From CAZETJ01 sp964514575 (lineage in GTDB: Bacteria; Patescibacteriota; Saccharimonadia; Saccharimonadales; UBA10212), in contig CAZETJ010000006.1 in the NCBI GenBank assembly GCA_964514575.1, positions 1 to 38,795 on the forward strand: DNA of 38,795 nt. Reading direction: 5' to 3'. The position numbers and the translations under genes were made by a program. Each line of letters starts with the position of its first letter. Positions within the stretch are counted from its first letter, which is position 1. The notes beneath the pieces are model-generated. The model did not search any database. It was not told the origin of the DNA and saw nothing but the letters and a program-made list of their open reading frames with translations. Below are positions 14,836-23,523 of this stretch, in pieces.

Positions 14836-16017
14836 TTATTTGTCGATCTTAGTAACAACACCAGCGCCAACAGTTCGGCCGCCTTCGCGGATAGCGAAGC
14901 GCAAACCTTGGTCCATAGCGATCGGGGCCATCAACTTAACCTTAAAGGTGATAGTGTCGCCTGGCATGACCATTTCTTTGTCAGCCGGCAGTTCGACTTC
15001 ACCAGTTACATCTGTGGTTCGGAAGTAAAACTGTGGCTTGTAGCCCTTGAAGAACGGCGTATGACGGCCGCCTTCCTCCTTGGTCAAGATATAGACTTCG
15101 GCGTCAAATTCGGTGTGTGGGGTGATGGAACCGGGCTTAGCCAAAACTTGGCCGCGTTCGATGTCATCGCGCTCGATACCGCGCAGCAGCACGCCGACGT
15201 TGTCGCCAGCTTGTCCCTGCTGAAGGTTCTTTTTGAACATCTCAACACCGGTCACAACCGTTTTCTTGGTTGGGCGGATACCGACGATTTCAACTTCTTC
15301 GTTAACCTTAACGACGCCAGTCTCGATACGGCCGGTGGCAACAGTGCCACGGCCCTTGATAGAGAAGACGTCTTCGATAGCCATCATGAACGGTTTATCT
15401 AGGTCGCGAACTGGCTCTGGGATGTAGTCGTCCATAGCTTTGACGAGTTCCATAATAGCGTCTTCGCTAGCGGCGTCGCCTTCCAAGGCTTTGGTGGCAG
15501 AACCCTTGATGATAGGAGCTTCACGGTCAAATTCATACTTAGCCAACAGGTCGCGGACATCTTCCTCGACGAGTTCGACCAATTCTGGGTCGGCAAGATC
15601 CATCTTGTTCAAGAAGACCAAGATTTTAGGCACGCCGACTTGGCGAGCCAAAAGTACGTGCTCACGAGTCTGTGGCATCGGGCCATCAGCGGCAGAAACG
15701 ACCAAAATAGCTCCGTCAATCTGGGCAGCGCCGGTAATCATGTTCTTGATGTAGTCGGCGTGGCCAGGCATATCTACGTGCGCATAGTGGCGCTTTTCGC
15801 TCTCATATTCCTGGTGGGAGGTAGCGATAGTAATACCACGGGCTTTTTCCTCCGGGGCGTTATCAATCTGGTCGTAAGCGACCGGTTTGTTGATGTCGGA
15901 AGGTAGTTTCTTGGCTAGTACCGAAGTAATAGCGGCGGTTAGTGTGGTTTTACCGTGGTCGACGTGGCCCATAGTGCCAACGTTGACGTGCGGCTTGCTG
16001 CGATCAAAATCTGCCAT
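14836..16017 (-). CDS. tuf: Elongation factor Tu
   Basis: 393 aa GTPase that delivers aminoacyl-tRNA to the ribosome. G1 GHVDHGKT (17-24), G3 DMPGH (82-86, with Met where many bacteria have Cys), G4 NKMD (137-140), and the domain II/III sequences are all standard. AAGGAG lies ten bases upstream of the ATG. It has its own strong promoter between fusA and tuf. Confidence 0.98.
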   Translation of the reverse strand: MADFDRSKPHVNVGTMGHVDHGKTTLTAAITSVLAKKLPSDINKPVAYDQIDNAPEEKARGITIATSHQEYESEKRHYAHVDMPGHADYIKNMITGAAQIDGAILVVSAADGPMPQTREHVLLARQVGVPKILVFLNKMDLADPELVELVEEDVRDLLAKYEFDREAPIIKGSATKALEGDAASEDAIMELVKAMDDYIPEPVRDLDKPFMMAIEDVFSIKGRGTVATGRIETGVVKVNEEVEIVGIRPTKKTVVTGVEMFKKNLQQGQAGDNVGVLLRGIERDDIERGQVLAKPGSITPHTEFDAEVYILTKEEGGRHTPFFKGYKPQFYFRTTDVTGEVELPADKEMVMPGDTITFKVKLMAPIAMDQGLRFAIREGGRTVGAGVVTKIDK

Positions 16018-16095
16018 TTCGTGTGAGCTCCTTGAATTTACTTACTTGCTTGTTTAGTGCACGACAGCAATAGCCACCATGCGGTTATACTCGAG

Positions 16096-16124
16096 ATTAT
16101 AGATAAACTGACTGGTTTTGTAAA
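16096..16124 (-). promoter_or_regulatory. tuf promoter
   Basis: TTTACA (16119-16124), a 17-base spacer and TATAAT (16096-16101) on the minus strand; predicted leader of about 70 bases with a good Shine-Dalgarno. A short GGGTAAAAACCC hairpin lies just upstream of the -35 region. Confidence 0.8.
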
Positions 16125-16192
16125 GGGTTTTTACCCTAGTGGACTCTCGAAGAATTCCGCAACCTCCCCATCTTCCTCTTCTCGAGGCAACT

Positions 16193-18280
16193 CTATTTAC
16201 CAGATTTGGCGATAATGGCCTGAGCCACATTACCTGGGACGTCAGCGTAGTGGTCAAGCTCCATAGACGAGGCTGCCCGCCCTTGTGTCATGCTACGCAA
16301 GTTGGTGGTATAGCCAAACATTTCGCCTAGAGGCACGTAAGCTGTGATCTGTTTAATACCGCTCTGCAAATCGTCCATGGCTTCTACTCGGCCGCGCTTG
16401 GAGTTAAGATCGCCAACCACATCGCCCATGAACTCCTCTGGCGTAATAACGACAACTTTCATAATCGGTTCCATTAGAACTGGGCTGGCTTTTCTGACAC
16501 CGTCTTGAAGCGCCATAGAGCCGGCGATTTTAAAGGCCATCTCTGAAGAGTCCACATCGTGATACGAACCGTCATATAGCTCGGCTTTAACGTCAACGAC
16601 CGGATAGCCGGCGATAACACCGTTGGCCATAGCCTCTTCGACGCCAGACTTAACGGCTGGAATGAACTCTGACGGAATAGAACCGCCCTTGATGCTATTG
16701 ATAAATTCCAGGCCTTTGCCAGGCTCGTTTTGGGACAGGCGCAGCCAGACATGGCCATACTGGCCACGGCCCCCAGATTGGCGAATAAATTTGCCCTCTT
16801 GTTCAACATTGTCTTTGCGGATGGTCTCGCGGTAGGCCACCTGAGGCTCGCCAACAGCGGCCTCGACGGTAAATTCGCGCTTCATACGATCGACGATGAT
16901 TTCCAGGTGCAGTTCGCCCATTCCAGAAATGATAGTTTGGCCAGTTTCGTGGTCGACTTTGATTCGAAAAGTTGGATCTTCTTCAGCCAGTCGCTGCAGG
17001 GCAATGCCCATCTTCTCTTGGTCTGCCTTGGTCTTAGGCTCAATCGCGATGCTGACCGGCGGCTCTGGGAAGGTAATACTCTCGAGGACGATAGGGTTAT
17101 TTGGGTCGCACAATGTGTTGCCCGTGGTGGTCCCTTTAAGACCAACGATAGCGGCGATATCGCCAGCTTCAACTTCAGTGACGTCCTCGCGCTTATCGGC
17201 ATGAAGGCGAACGATTCGGCCAACGCGCTCCTTCTCGCCACTTGAGCTATTTAAAATATAACTGCCGGCAACAGCTTTACCAGAATAGACGCGGAAGAAG
17301 GCTAGCTTACCAACGAATGGATCGGTGGCAATCTTGAAGGCCAAAGCAGCCAGAGGTTCTTCGGCGCTCGGTTTGCGCTCAATTTCATCGCCGTTTTTAG
17401 GGTTTTCGCCCCAGGTCGAGCCACGGTCCAGCGGGCTAGGCAGCAGTAAATTAACAGCGTCCAGCAACTTTTCAACAATCACGCCGCGGCCATCACCACC
17501 AGAGACAGCAAAAAATTTGCCTGATAAAACGGCTGTACGAAGGGCCTTTTTGATGTCGGCTTCGGTCATGCCCTCTTCGCCAACTTCGAAATACTTTTCG
17601 AGCATTTCCTCGTCCTCGGCCACAGCATTTTCCACTAGAAGCGAGCGATACTTTTTAACATCGTCCTGCATGTCTGCGGGAATTTCGCCCTCGACCAGCT
17701 CGTGATCGGTAAAGTCCTTATAGGTATAAGCCTTGAGATTGACCAAATCAACCACGCCACTTACACCTTGCTCGAATCCGATTGGCAGATGGATCGGAAA
17801 TGCCCGCTTGTTTAGGCGGCGGTGGATGGACTCGAGCGATTTATAGAAATCGCCGCCAGTCTGGTTGATCTTGTTAATAAAACAAATGCGCGGCACATTG
17901 TACTTGTCGGCTTGTCGCCAAACAGTCTCAGACTGGCTTTCCACGCCCATTTTGCCGTCAAAGACGACAACTGCGCCATCCAAGACGCGCAATGATCGTT
18001 CAACTTCAACCGTAAAGTCGATATGGCCAGGCGTATCAATAATGTTGATCTTGTGGTCCTTCCAGTAGCAAGTAACGGCGGCCGCAGTAATGGTAATTCC
18101 CCGTTCCTTCTCCTGGGCCATCCAGTCAGTCGTTGTTTCGCCTTCGTGCACGGCGCCGATTTTGTGCTTCAGGCCGGTGCGGTAAAGAATTCCCTCTGTA
18201 ACAGTCGTCTTGCCGGCATCAATATGAGCAATGATACCGATGTTGCGCACGTCTTTGAGGTCATATTTTTTATCTGCCAT
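16193..18280 (-). CDS. fusA: Elongation factor G with altered guanine-recognition motifs
   Basis: 695-aa translocase GTPase. G1 AHIDAGKT (18-25), G3 DTPGH (82-86), domain IV tip YHDVDSSEMAF and the full five-domain length are normal. The G4 motif, NKMD in nearly all EF-G, reads NKIN (136-139, codons AAC AAG ATC AAC), so the Asp that binds the guanine base is Asn; the G5 stretch, usually GSAFKNKG, reads VSGGDGRG. EF-Tu next door keeps NKMD. It is the only EF-G in the window and is in the str operon, so it is most likely the main translocase. Confidence 0.97.
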   Translation of the reverse strand: MADKKYDLKDVRNIGIIAHIDAGKTTVTEGILYRTGLKHKIGAVHEGETTTDWMAQEKERGITITAAAVTCYWKDHKINIIDTPGHIDFTVEVERSLRVLDGAVVVFDGKMGVESQSETVWRQADKYNVPRICFINKINQTGGDFYKSLESIHRRLNKRAFPIHLPIGFEQGVSGVVDLVNLKAYTYKDFTDHELVEGEIPADMQDDVKKYRSLLVENAVAEDEEMLEKYFEVGEEGMTEADIKKALRTAVLSGKFFAVSGGDGRGVIVEKLLDAVNLLLPSPLDRGSTWGENPKNGDEIERKPSAEEPLAALAFKIATDPFVGKLAFFRVYSGKAVAGSYILNSSSGEKERVGRIVRLHADKREDVTEVEAGDIAAIVGLKGTTTGNTLCDPNNPIVLESITFPEPPVSIAIEPKTKADQEKMGIALQRLAEEDPTFRIKVDHETGQTIISGMGELHLEIIVDRMKREFTVEAAVGEPQVAYRETIRKDNVEQEGKFIRQSGGRGQYGHVWLRLSQNEPGKGLEFINSIKGGSIPSEFIPAVKSGVEEAMANGVIAGYPVVDVKAELYDGSYHDVDSSEMAFKIAGSMALQDGVRKASPVLMEPIMKVVVITPEEFMGDVVGDLNSKRGRVEAMDDLQSGIKQITAYVPLGEMFGYTTNLRSMTQGRAASSMELDHYADVPGNVAQAIIAKSGK

Positions 18281-18284
18281 GATT

Positions 18285-18524
18285 TTATACTTTCGGCAAT
18301 TTTCCTCTGGAGATTAGATGAATTTCTCTTATGTGGGGCGTTAGCCTAATGAATTCCAGGGTCATTTTACCAATCTCACGAGCTATCCCTAAGCTTGCTC
18401 TAAGGTTTTCGGGGTGAAAGCCATTAAAAGGATGGCTAGCTCCCGCCTCATAAGCTGCGAGTTGGGCCTGCACTAGGCCTTCATGACGCTCCTCTAGCCT
18501 GTCTGCGTGAGCTTTAAGTTCCAT
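18285..18524 (-). CDS. Orphan protein between rpsG and fusA (79 aa)
   Basis: Starts at 18524 two bases after the rpsG stop and ends four bases before the fusA ATG. It is helical and charged at the N-terminus (MELKAHADRLEERHEGLVQA), with AREIGKMTLEFIRLTPHIRE in the second half. No membrane helix or known motif. The neat fit between two essential genes supports it as real; function unknown. Confidence 0.65.
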   Translation of the reverse strand: MELKAHADRLEERHEGLVQAQLAAYEAGASHPFNGFHPENLRASLGIAREIGKMTLEFIRLTPHIREIHLISRGKLPKV

Positions 18525-18526
18525 AA

Positions 18527-19006
18527 TTAAGTCCTGGCGAAGTGGGCAAAGGCCCGGTTGGCTTCAGCCATTCTATGCGTGTCTTCTTTTTTCTTAACGG
18601 CCGCGCCGGTATTGTTGTAGGCGTCCATAAGTTCTTGGGCAATGCGATCTTCCATACTCATGCCCTTGCGAGCACGGGCTGCTTCGACAAACCACATAAT
18701 GGTGAGGTGCTGCTGGCGCTGGCCCTTAACCTCGAAAGGTATCTGGTAATTAGCCCCTCCGACCCGGCGAGAACGGGTTTCCATGTGCGGTTGGATATTA
18801 CGCATAGCTTGCTCAAATACTTCCAGTGGGTTTTGGACCTTAAGTTTCTCGGCCGCTTTTTGCATGCCTGTGTAAACCAGGCGCTCGGCCATCTGTTTCT
18901 TGCCGCCGTGCATCACTCGGTTGATCAGCTTTGCTACGAAAGTACTGTTATACAGACGATCCGGCGCGACCGTTCGGATTAGAGCTTTGGTAGTTTTACG
19001 AGGCAT
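18527..19006 (-). CDS. rpsG: 30S ribosomal protein S7
   Basis: 159 aa, uS7, primary binder of the 16S 3' domain. The ATG at 19006 (MPRKTTKALIRTVAPDRLYN) has GGAGGAG six to seven bases upstream. LINRVMHGGKKQMAERL and the tail MAEANRAFAHF are typical. Its first 11 bases overlap the end of the upstream orphan gene. Confidence 0.97.
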   Translation of the reverse strand: MPRKTTKALIRTVAPDRLYNSTFVAKLINRVMHGGKKQMAERLVYTGMQKAAEKLKVQNPLEVFEQAMRNIQPHMETRSRRVGGANYQIPFEVKGQRQQHLTIMWFVEAARARKGMSMEDRIAQELMDAYNNTGAAVKKKEDTHRMAEANRAFAHFART

Positions 19007-19247
19007 ATAAATCTCCTCCGTCGGGCTCCGGCTGTGAGTCACCTGGGTGTAGGACACTTGCATCAGAGAAGTAGGCTTGAAGCTCGCCAATATCAACATG
19101 TACATTATTCATTAAAGCTTCCGCTCCCACGCCGCTAGAGATTAAGTCCTCGATACGCTCTCTTCGAATCTGATCCAGTGGCTTGCGCAGAGGCAGGTCC
19201 GCTTCCTCATCAATTCGATCATAACCCAATCCAATCTCTCCGGGCAT
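18996..19247 (-). CDS. Orphan acidic protein between rpsL and rpsG (83 aa)
   Basis: The ATG at 19247 shares one base with the rpsL stop (TAATG), and its 3' end contains the rpsG Shine-Dalgarno and overlaps rpsG by 11 bases. The product is acidic (YDRIDEEADLPLRKPLDQIR; ELQAYFSDASVLHPGDSQPE) and soluble-looking. No family recognised. Tight coupling to both neighbours argues that it is translated at rates similar to S12 and S7. Confidence 0.65.
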   Translation of the reverse strand: MPGEIGLGYDRIDEEADLPLRKPLDQIRRERIEDLISSGVGAEALMNNVHVDIGELQAYFSDASVLHPGDSQPEPDGGDLYAS

Positions 19248-19657
19248 TATTTTGGCCTCTTGGCGCCGTATTTGGAACGGCCTTGCTTGCGGTTTTGTAC
19301 ACCTTGGAGGTCTAGCGAGCCACGGACGATGTGATAGCGCACGCCAGGCAAGTCTTTGACGCGGCCGCCGCGGACTAGCACTACAGCGTGTTCCTGCAGG
19401 TTGTGGCCTTCGCCGCCAATGTAGGCCCAAACTTCGTGGCCGTTGGTTAGGCGAACGCGGGCAACTTTGCGCAGAGCTGAGTTGGGTTTCTTGGGAGTCT
19501 TGGTCGTTACGCGGATACAGACGCCACGCTTAAAGGGCGCAGGCTTGTCGTAGCTGCGCGTTTTCAGGTTGTTGGTAACACGAAGCAAGGCAGGACTTTT
19601 GGTCTTGTGGGTAACTTGCTTACGTGGTTTTTTGACTAGTTGGTTGATTGTAGGCAT
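19247..19657 (-). CDS. rpsL: 30S ribosomal protein S12
   Basis: 136 aa from the ATG at 19657 (MPTINQLVKKPRKQVTHKTK). The decoding-centre segments TKTPKKPNSALRKVARVRLT and GGEGHNLQEHAVVLVRGGRV, which include the usual streptomycin-related residues, are unchanged. Follows rpoC by 25 bases. Confidence 0.97.
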   Translation of the reverse strand: MPTINQLVKKPRKQVTHKTKSPALLRVTNNLKTRSYDKPAPFKRGVCIRVTTKTPKKPNSALRKVARVRLTNGHEVWAYIGGEGHNLQEHAVVLVRGGRVKDLPGVRYHIVRGSLDLQGVQNRKQGRSKYGAKRPK

Positions 19658-19682
19658 GGTACGGCTTTCGATTCTAGCAAAT

Positions 19683-22600
19683 TTACTCCTTAGCCTCAAC
19701 TGTTTTAGTTCGGCTGTGGACTTCAGGCTCGGCTTCTTCCTCCACTTGCAGTCTGCGCGCGCCGGTGCCAACTGGAATCTTACGACCCAAGATGACGTTC
19801 TCTTTGAGTCCGTAAAGCCGGTCGACTTTACCACTGGTAGCAGCGGCGATTAGGACGCGGGTAGTGTCCTGGAATGACGCGGCCGACAAGAACGAGTCGG
19901 TCGACAAGGAGGCCTTGGTAATGCCAAGCAAGAGTTGGTTGTACTTGACCAATTTCTTCTTGGCCTTAGCTAGCTCTTCGTTGGCTTCTTCGACTGCCAG
20001 CTTAGAGACAACGTCGCCAGTGATAAATTCGCTGTCGCCAGATTCCTCGACCTGAACGCGGCTAAACATTTGGCGGACGATCACCTCAAGGTGCTTGTCC
20101 GAAATAGTCTGACCTTGGCTGGCGAAGATGTAGAGAACCTCGTTCATGATGTAGCGCTGTGTTGCTTCGACGCCTTGTAAGCGGATTAGCTCGTGCAGGT
20201 TGATAGAACCGTTGGTTAATCGCTGACCGGACACAACGCTGTCACCATCTTTTACCCGCAGCTGCTTGTAGCCTGGTATTTCGTAGCGAACAACGCTCTT
20301 TTCGGTTGGCGTGATTGTCAACGTCGTATCTGTTAATTTGACCTTTCCAGCCATGGCAGCCGTCAAAGTTTCCTTGTTGTCGGCAATGGCCAAGGTGTCG
20401 CCAATAGCGACTTCTGAGCCATCGATGATTTTCGGTTCCATGCCATTGAGAGGAATCTTGAGCGCTTTCTGCTCCTTGCCCGTAACTTGGAGAATGTATT
20501 TGTCGCCCTCTTCCCAGGCAGCGACCTTACCGGATATATCGGTTAGGTAGGCCTGGCCTTTAGGCGTGCGAACTTCTAGAATTTCCTCGACACGAGTCAG
20601 ACCTTGGGTTACGTCGTCTCCAGCGGTAACAGCACCGGCTCGGTGCTTAGAGTCTAAGGACAACTGAGTGCCGGGCTCGCCGATACTTTGGGCAGCTATG
20701 ACACCAATTGGGTAGTCATTGGCTACCAAGCGGCCGGTAGCTAGATCAATTCCATAGCTCTTCTGGCTAACGCCGCGGGCATTAGTACAAGATAGAGCGC
20801 TCATGATACTGACTTCCGTAACAGTCTTGTCCTCATCGATGAATTTCGAGATTTCAGGAGTGATTAGCTCGCCCTTTTTCAGATATTTCTTGACGCCTTC
20901 GGCCACAAAACGGCCTTCTAGGCGTGGACCAAATCCGACGCCGATAGCGTCAGAGTCTGCGCGATAAACGATAAAGCCTGGGTCTGGGGCGTCATGTTCT
21001 ACCGTAAAGACGTCCTGAGCGACATCAACTAGACGGCGGGTTAGATAGCCGGAGTCAGCGGTTCTTAGAGCGATATCGATCAATGATTTGCGCGTACCGC
21101 GAGTGGCGGTAAAGTATTCCAGTGGGTTAAGACCGTACTTGTAGTTAGAACGCACCGGCAGCTCAATAGCTCGACCAGTGGCATCGGCGAACATACCTAA
21201 CATACCTACAGACTTCTTCATCTGGGAGATGTTGCCGCGAGCACCCGAGGCAACGGTAATTGACATAGTGTTATCCTCGGTGGCAAATTGCTCGGACAGG
21301 GCTTTTTCGACAGCGCTGTCAACATCCGTCCAGGCTTCGACAGTCAGGCGATAGCGTTCTTCGTCGGTGATGAATCCCTCGCTGTACTGGTTGGAAATTT
21401 CAGTCGCTCTTAACTCGCCGCCTTTAACGATCTCTGGCAGTTCTTTGATATCCGAAAAGTCGTTCATGCCAATCGACAGACCAGAAAAAGTAGCGTATTT
21501 GAAGCCAAGGTCTTTCAAGTCGTCGGCGATTTCGGCAGTTCGTTCTTGGCCATACTTTTGATAGACCTTGGACATGACTTTGCCGAGCTTCTTGTTTGTC
21601 ATGGGCTCGTTCTGATAGGTGAAATCTTCTGGAAGAATTTCGTTAAACAGTAAACGCCCAATCGTTGTTTCACGGACTTCGCCGCGAAACGGTACTATGG
21701 CGTTGGTCTGCAGGGTGGCTTTGCCCAAATCCAAAGACATGATTGCCTCATCCAGACTGATAAAGTGGCGCGGCTTGTCATCTTTGGTGCCTGGCTTTTG
21801 GTAAGTCAGGTAGTAACAACCCAGAACAATGTCCTGCTCGACGTGCAAGATTGGCGAACCGTCCGCTGGCTTCAGCAAGTTCTTGTTAGAGGCCATGATG
21901 TCACGCGCTTCGGCTTGTGAAGCGGCAGATAGAGGAAGATGGACGGCCATTTGGTCGCCGTCAAAGTCTGCGTTAAAGCCCTTGCAAACTAGGGGGTGCA
22001 GCTGGATAGCCTTGCCTTCGATAAGCACCGGCTGGAAGGCTTGGATGCTCAAACGGTGAAGGCTGGGCGCTCGGTTCAGTAGCACGTATTTCTCTTTAAT
22101 TACTTCGTCCAAAGCGTCCCAAACAGCTGCTTCGCTCATCTCGATCATGCGAGTGGCGCTACGGATGTTGTGAGCCAGTTCTTGGTCGATTAGGCGACCG
22201 ATGACGAATGGTTTAAACAGCTCCAGAGCCATGGTCTTTGGCAAACCGCATTGATACATCTTGAGCTCAGGTCCAGATACAATGACGCTGCGTCCAGAGT
22301 AGTCCACGCGCTTGCCCAGAAGGTTCTGGCGGAAACGGCCCTGCTTGCCTTTGAGCATGTCTGAAAGACTTTTTAGACGGCGTCGTTGGCCGGTTGCAGC
22401 CACGGCGCGTCCCGAGCGAGCGTTATTATTATCGATCAGGGCATCGACTGCCTCTTGGAGCATTCGCTGCTCATTGCGGCGAATAACTTCTGGCGCGTTA
22501 AGGTCCATTAGCTTTTTAAGACGGTTATTACGGTTAATAACTCGACGGTAAAGGTCGTTTAGGTCGCTCGTGGCGAAACGACCGCCAGTTAGCTGAACCA

Positions 22601-23522
22601 TAGGTCTTAGGTCCGGAGGGATAACCGGCAGGACATTGACACACATGCTGGTCGGTTTGATACCAGCTCGCTGCATGCTTTCCAGTAGTCGCAAGCGCTT
22701 CATGATTTTCTTCTTGCGCATGCCCTTTGTCTGTTCGGCCTCGGCATTCAGTTCTTTAATTAATTTACCGAGGTCTACCTCTTCTAGGAGATCTTTAAGG
22801 GCAGCACCACCCATGCCAACTGTGACTAGCTCGGCTAGTTCGTCAGGAAGGTTGCGGTAGTCTGTCTCGCTCATTAGGCGCAGCCTCTCCAGGCTGTCTA
22901 TTTGTTCTTTAAAGGCCTCAAACTCCGCTACTAGCTCTTCTAACTCTTTGGTACGGGACTCGGCCAACGCGTGAATATCAGCGCCGTCCTTCTTGGCTTC
23001 GGCGTCATAACGAGCATTAATGGCCTTCTCGCCGGCTTTTGTCTGAGCTTCTCGGTCGGCAAAAATCTTGTCGCGCTTGCCGCTATCGACACTTTTAACG
23101 ATATAGCTGGCAAAATAGGCGACTCGCTCCAAGTTCTTAACGGTCATACCGAGCAGTAAGCCAATCGCGCTTGGAGTACCGCGCAGGAACCAGATGTGTG
23201 CAACTGGCGTGGCCAAGCTGATGTGACCCATACGCTCACGCCTTACGATTGATCTGGTGACTAGCTCGCCGTTTTTATCAACGGCGGCTTCGCGGGAGCG
23301 AACTCCCTTATATTTGGCGTCATGAGGATTGATGTCTTTAACTGGGCCAAAGATCCGTTCGCAGAAAAGACCGTCTCGTTCTGGTTTTTGGGTACGGTAG
23401 TTGATGGTCTCTGGCTTGGTAACTTCGCCGTAACTCCACTCTAGGATGTCTTCCGGGCTAGCGATGGCTAGTCGGACGGCATCAAAGTCAGCTATGTTCG
23501 TTCCGGGACTATATTGACGCAT
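19683..23522 (-). CDS. rpoC: RNA polymerase beta-prime subunit lacking both zinc sites
   Basis: 1279 aa. The catalytic NADFDGDQMAVHLP (517-530, Asp 519/521/523) is intact. The N-terminal zinc ribbon, normally four Cys between GLFCERIFGP and VRRERMGHI, reads KDINPHDAKYKGVRSREAAV with no Cys. The second zinc site keeps only Cys912; the others are Ala845, Ser919 and Ser922 (GVSQKSYG where GVCxxCYG is usual). In the trigger loop GTQLTMRTFH is GTQLSLDSKH (951-960): the His is kept, but Met, Arg and Phe become Leu, Asp and Lys. Frame is intact, so these are substitutions, not damage. Starts two bases after rpoB. Confidence 0.98.
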   Translation of the reverse strand: MRQYSPGTNIADFDAVRLAIASPEDILEWSYGEVTKPETINYRTQKPERDGLFCERIFGPVKDINPHDAKYKGVRSREAAVDKNGELVTRSIVRRERMGHISLATPVAHIWFLRGTPSAIGLLLGMTVKNLERVAYFASYIVKSVDSGKRDKIFADREAQTKAGEKAINARYDAEAKKDGADIHALAESRTKELEELVAEFEAFKEQIDSLERLRLMSETDYRNLPDELAELVTVGMGGAALKDLLEEVDLGKLIKELNAEAEQTKGMRKKKIMKRLRLLESMQRAGIKPTSMCVNVLPVIPPDLRPMVQLTGGRFATSDLNDLYRRVINRNNRLKKLMDLNAPEVIRRNEQRMLQEAVDALIDNNNARSGRAVAATGQRRRLKSLSDMLKGKQGRFRQNLLGKRVDYSGRSVIVSGPELKMYQCGLPKTMALELFKPFVIGRLIDQELAHNIRSATRMIEMSEAAVWDALDEVIKEKYVLLNRAPSLHRLSIQAFQPVLIEGKAIQLHPLVCKGFNADFDGDQMAVHLPLSAASQAEARDIMASNKNLLKPADGSPILHVEQDIVLGCYYLTYQKPGTKDDKPRHFISLDEAIMSLDLGKATLQTNAIVPFRGEVRETTIGRLLFNEILPEDFTYQNEPMTNKKLGKVMSKVYQKYGQERTAEIADDLKDLGFKYATFSGLSIGMNDFSDIKELPEIVKGGELRATEISNQYSEGFITDEERYRLTVEAWTDVDSAVEKALSEQFATEDNTMSITVASGARGNISQMKKSVGMLGMFADATGRAIELPVRSNYKYGLNPLEYFTATRGTRKSLIDIALRTADSGYLTRRLVDVAQDVFTVEHDAPDPGFIVYRADSDAIGVGFGPRLEGRFVAEGVKKYLKKGELITPEISKFIDEDKTVTEVSIMSALSCTNARGVSQKSYGIDLATGRLVANDYPIGVIAAQSIGEPGTQLSLDSKHRAGAVTAGDDVTQGLTRVEEILEVRTPKGQAYLTDISGKVAAWEEGDKYILQVTGKEQKALKIPLNGMEPKIIDGSEVAIGDTLAIADNKETLTAAMAGKVKLTDTTLTITPTEKSVVRYEIPGYKQLRVKDGDSVVSGQRLTNGSINLHELIRLQGVEATQRYIMNEVLYIFASQGQTISDKHLEVIVRQMFSRVQVEESGDSEFITGDVVSKLAVEEANEELAKAKKKLVKYNQLLLGITKASLSTDSFLSAASFQDTTRVLIAAATSGKVDRLYGLKENVILGRKIPVGTGARRLQVEEEAEPEVHSRTKTVEAKE

Positions 23523-23523
23523 C

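Noticed and set aside
14908..15402. A 164-codon plus-strand frame opposite tuf
   Set aside because: Antisense shadow of EF-Tu.
16054..16257. A 67-codon minus-strand frame across the fusA end and tuf promoter
   Set aside because: It covers the TTTACA-17-TATAAT promoter and the fusA stop, has no ribosome-binding site and has unnatural composition.
16730..17245. A 171-codon plus-strand frame opposite fusA
   Set aside because: Antisense shadow of EF-G; no promoter or ribosome-binding site.
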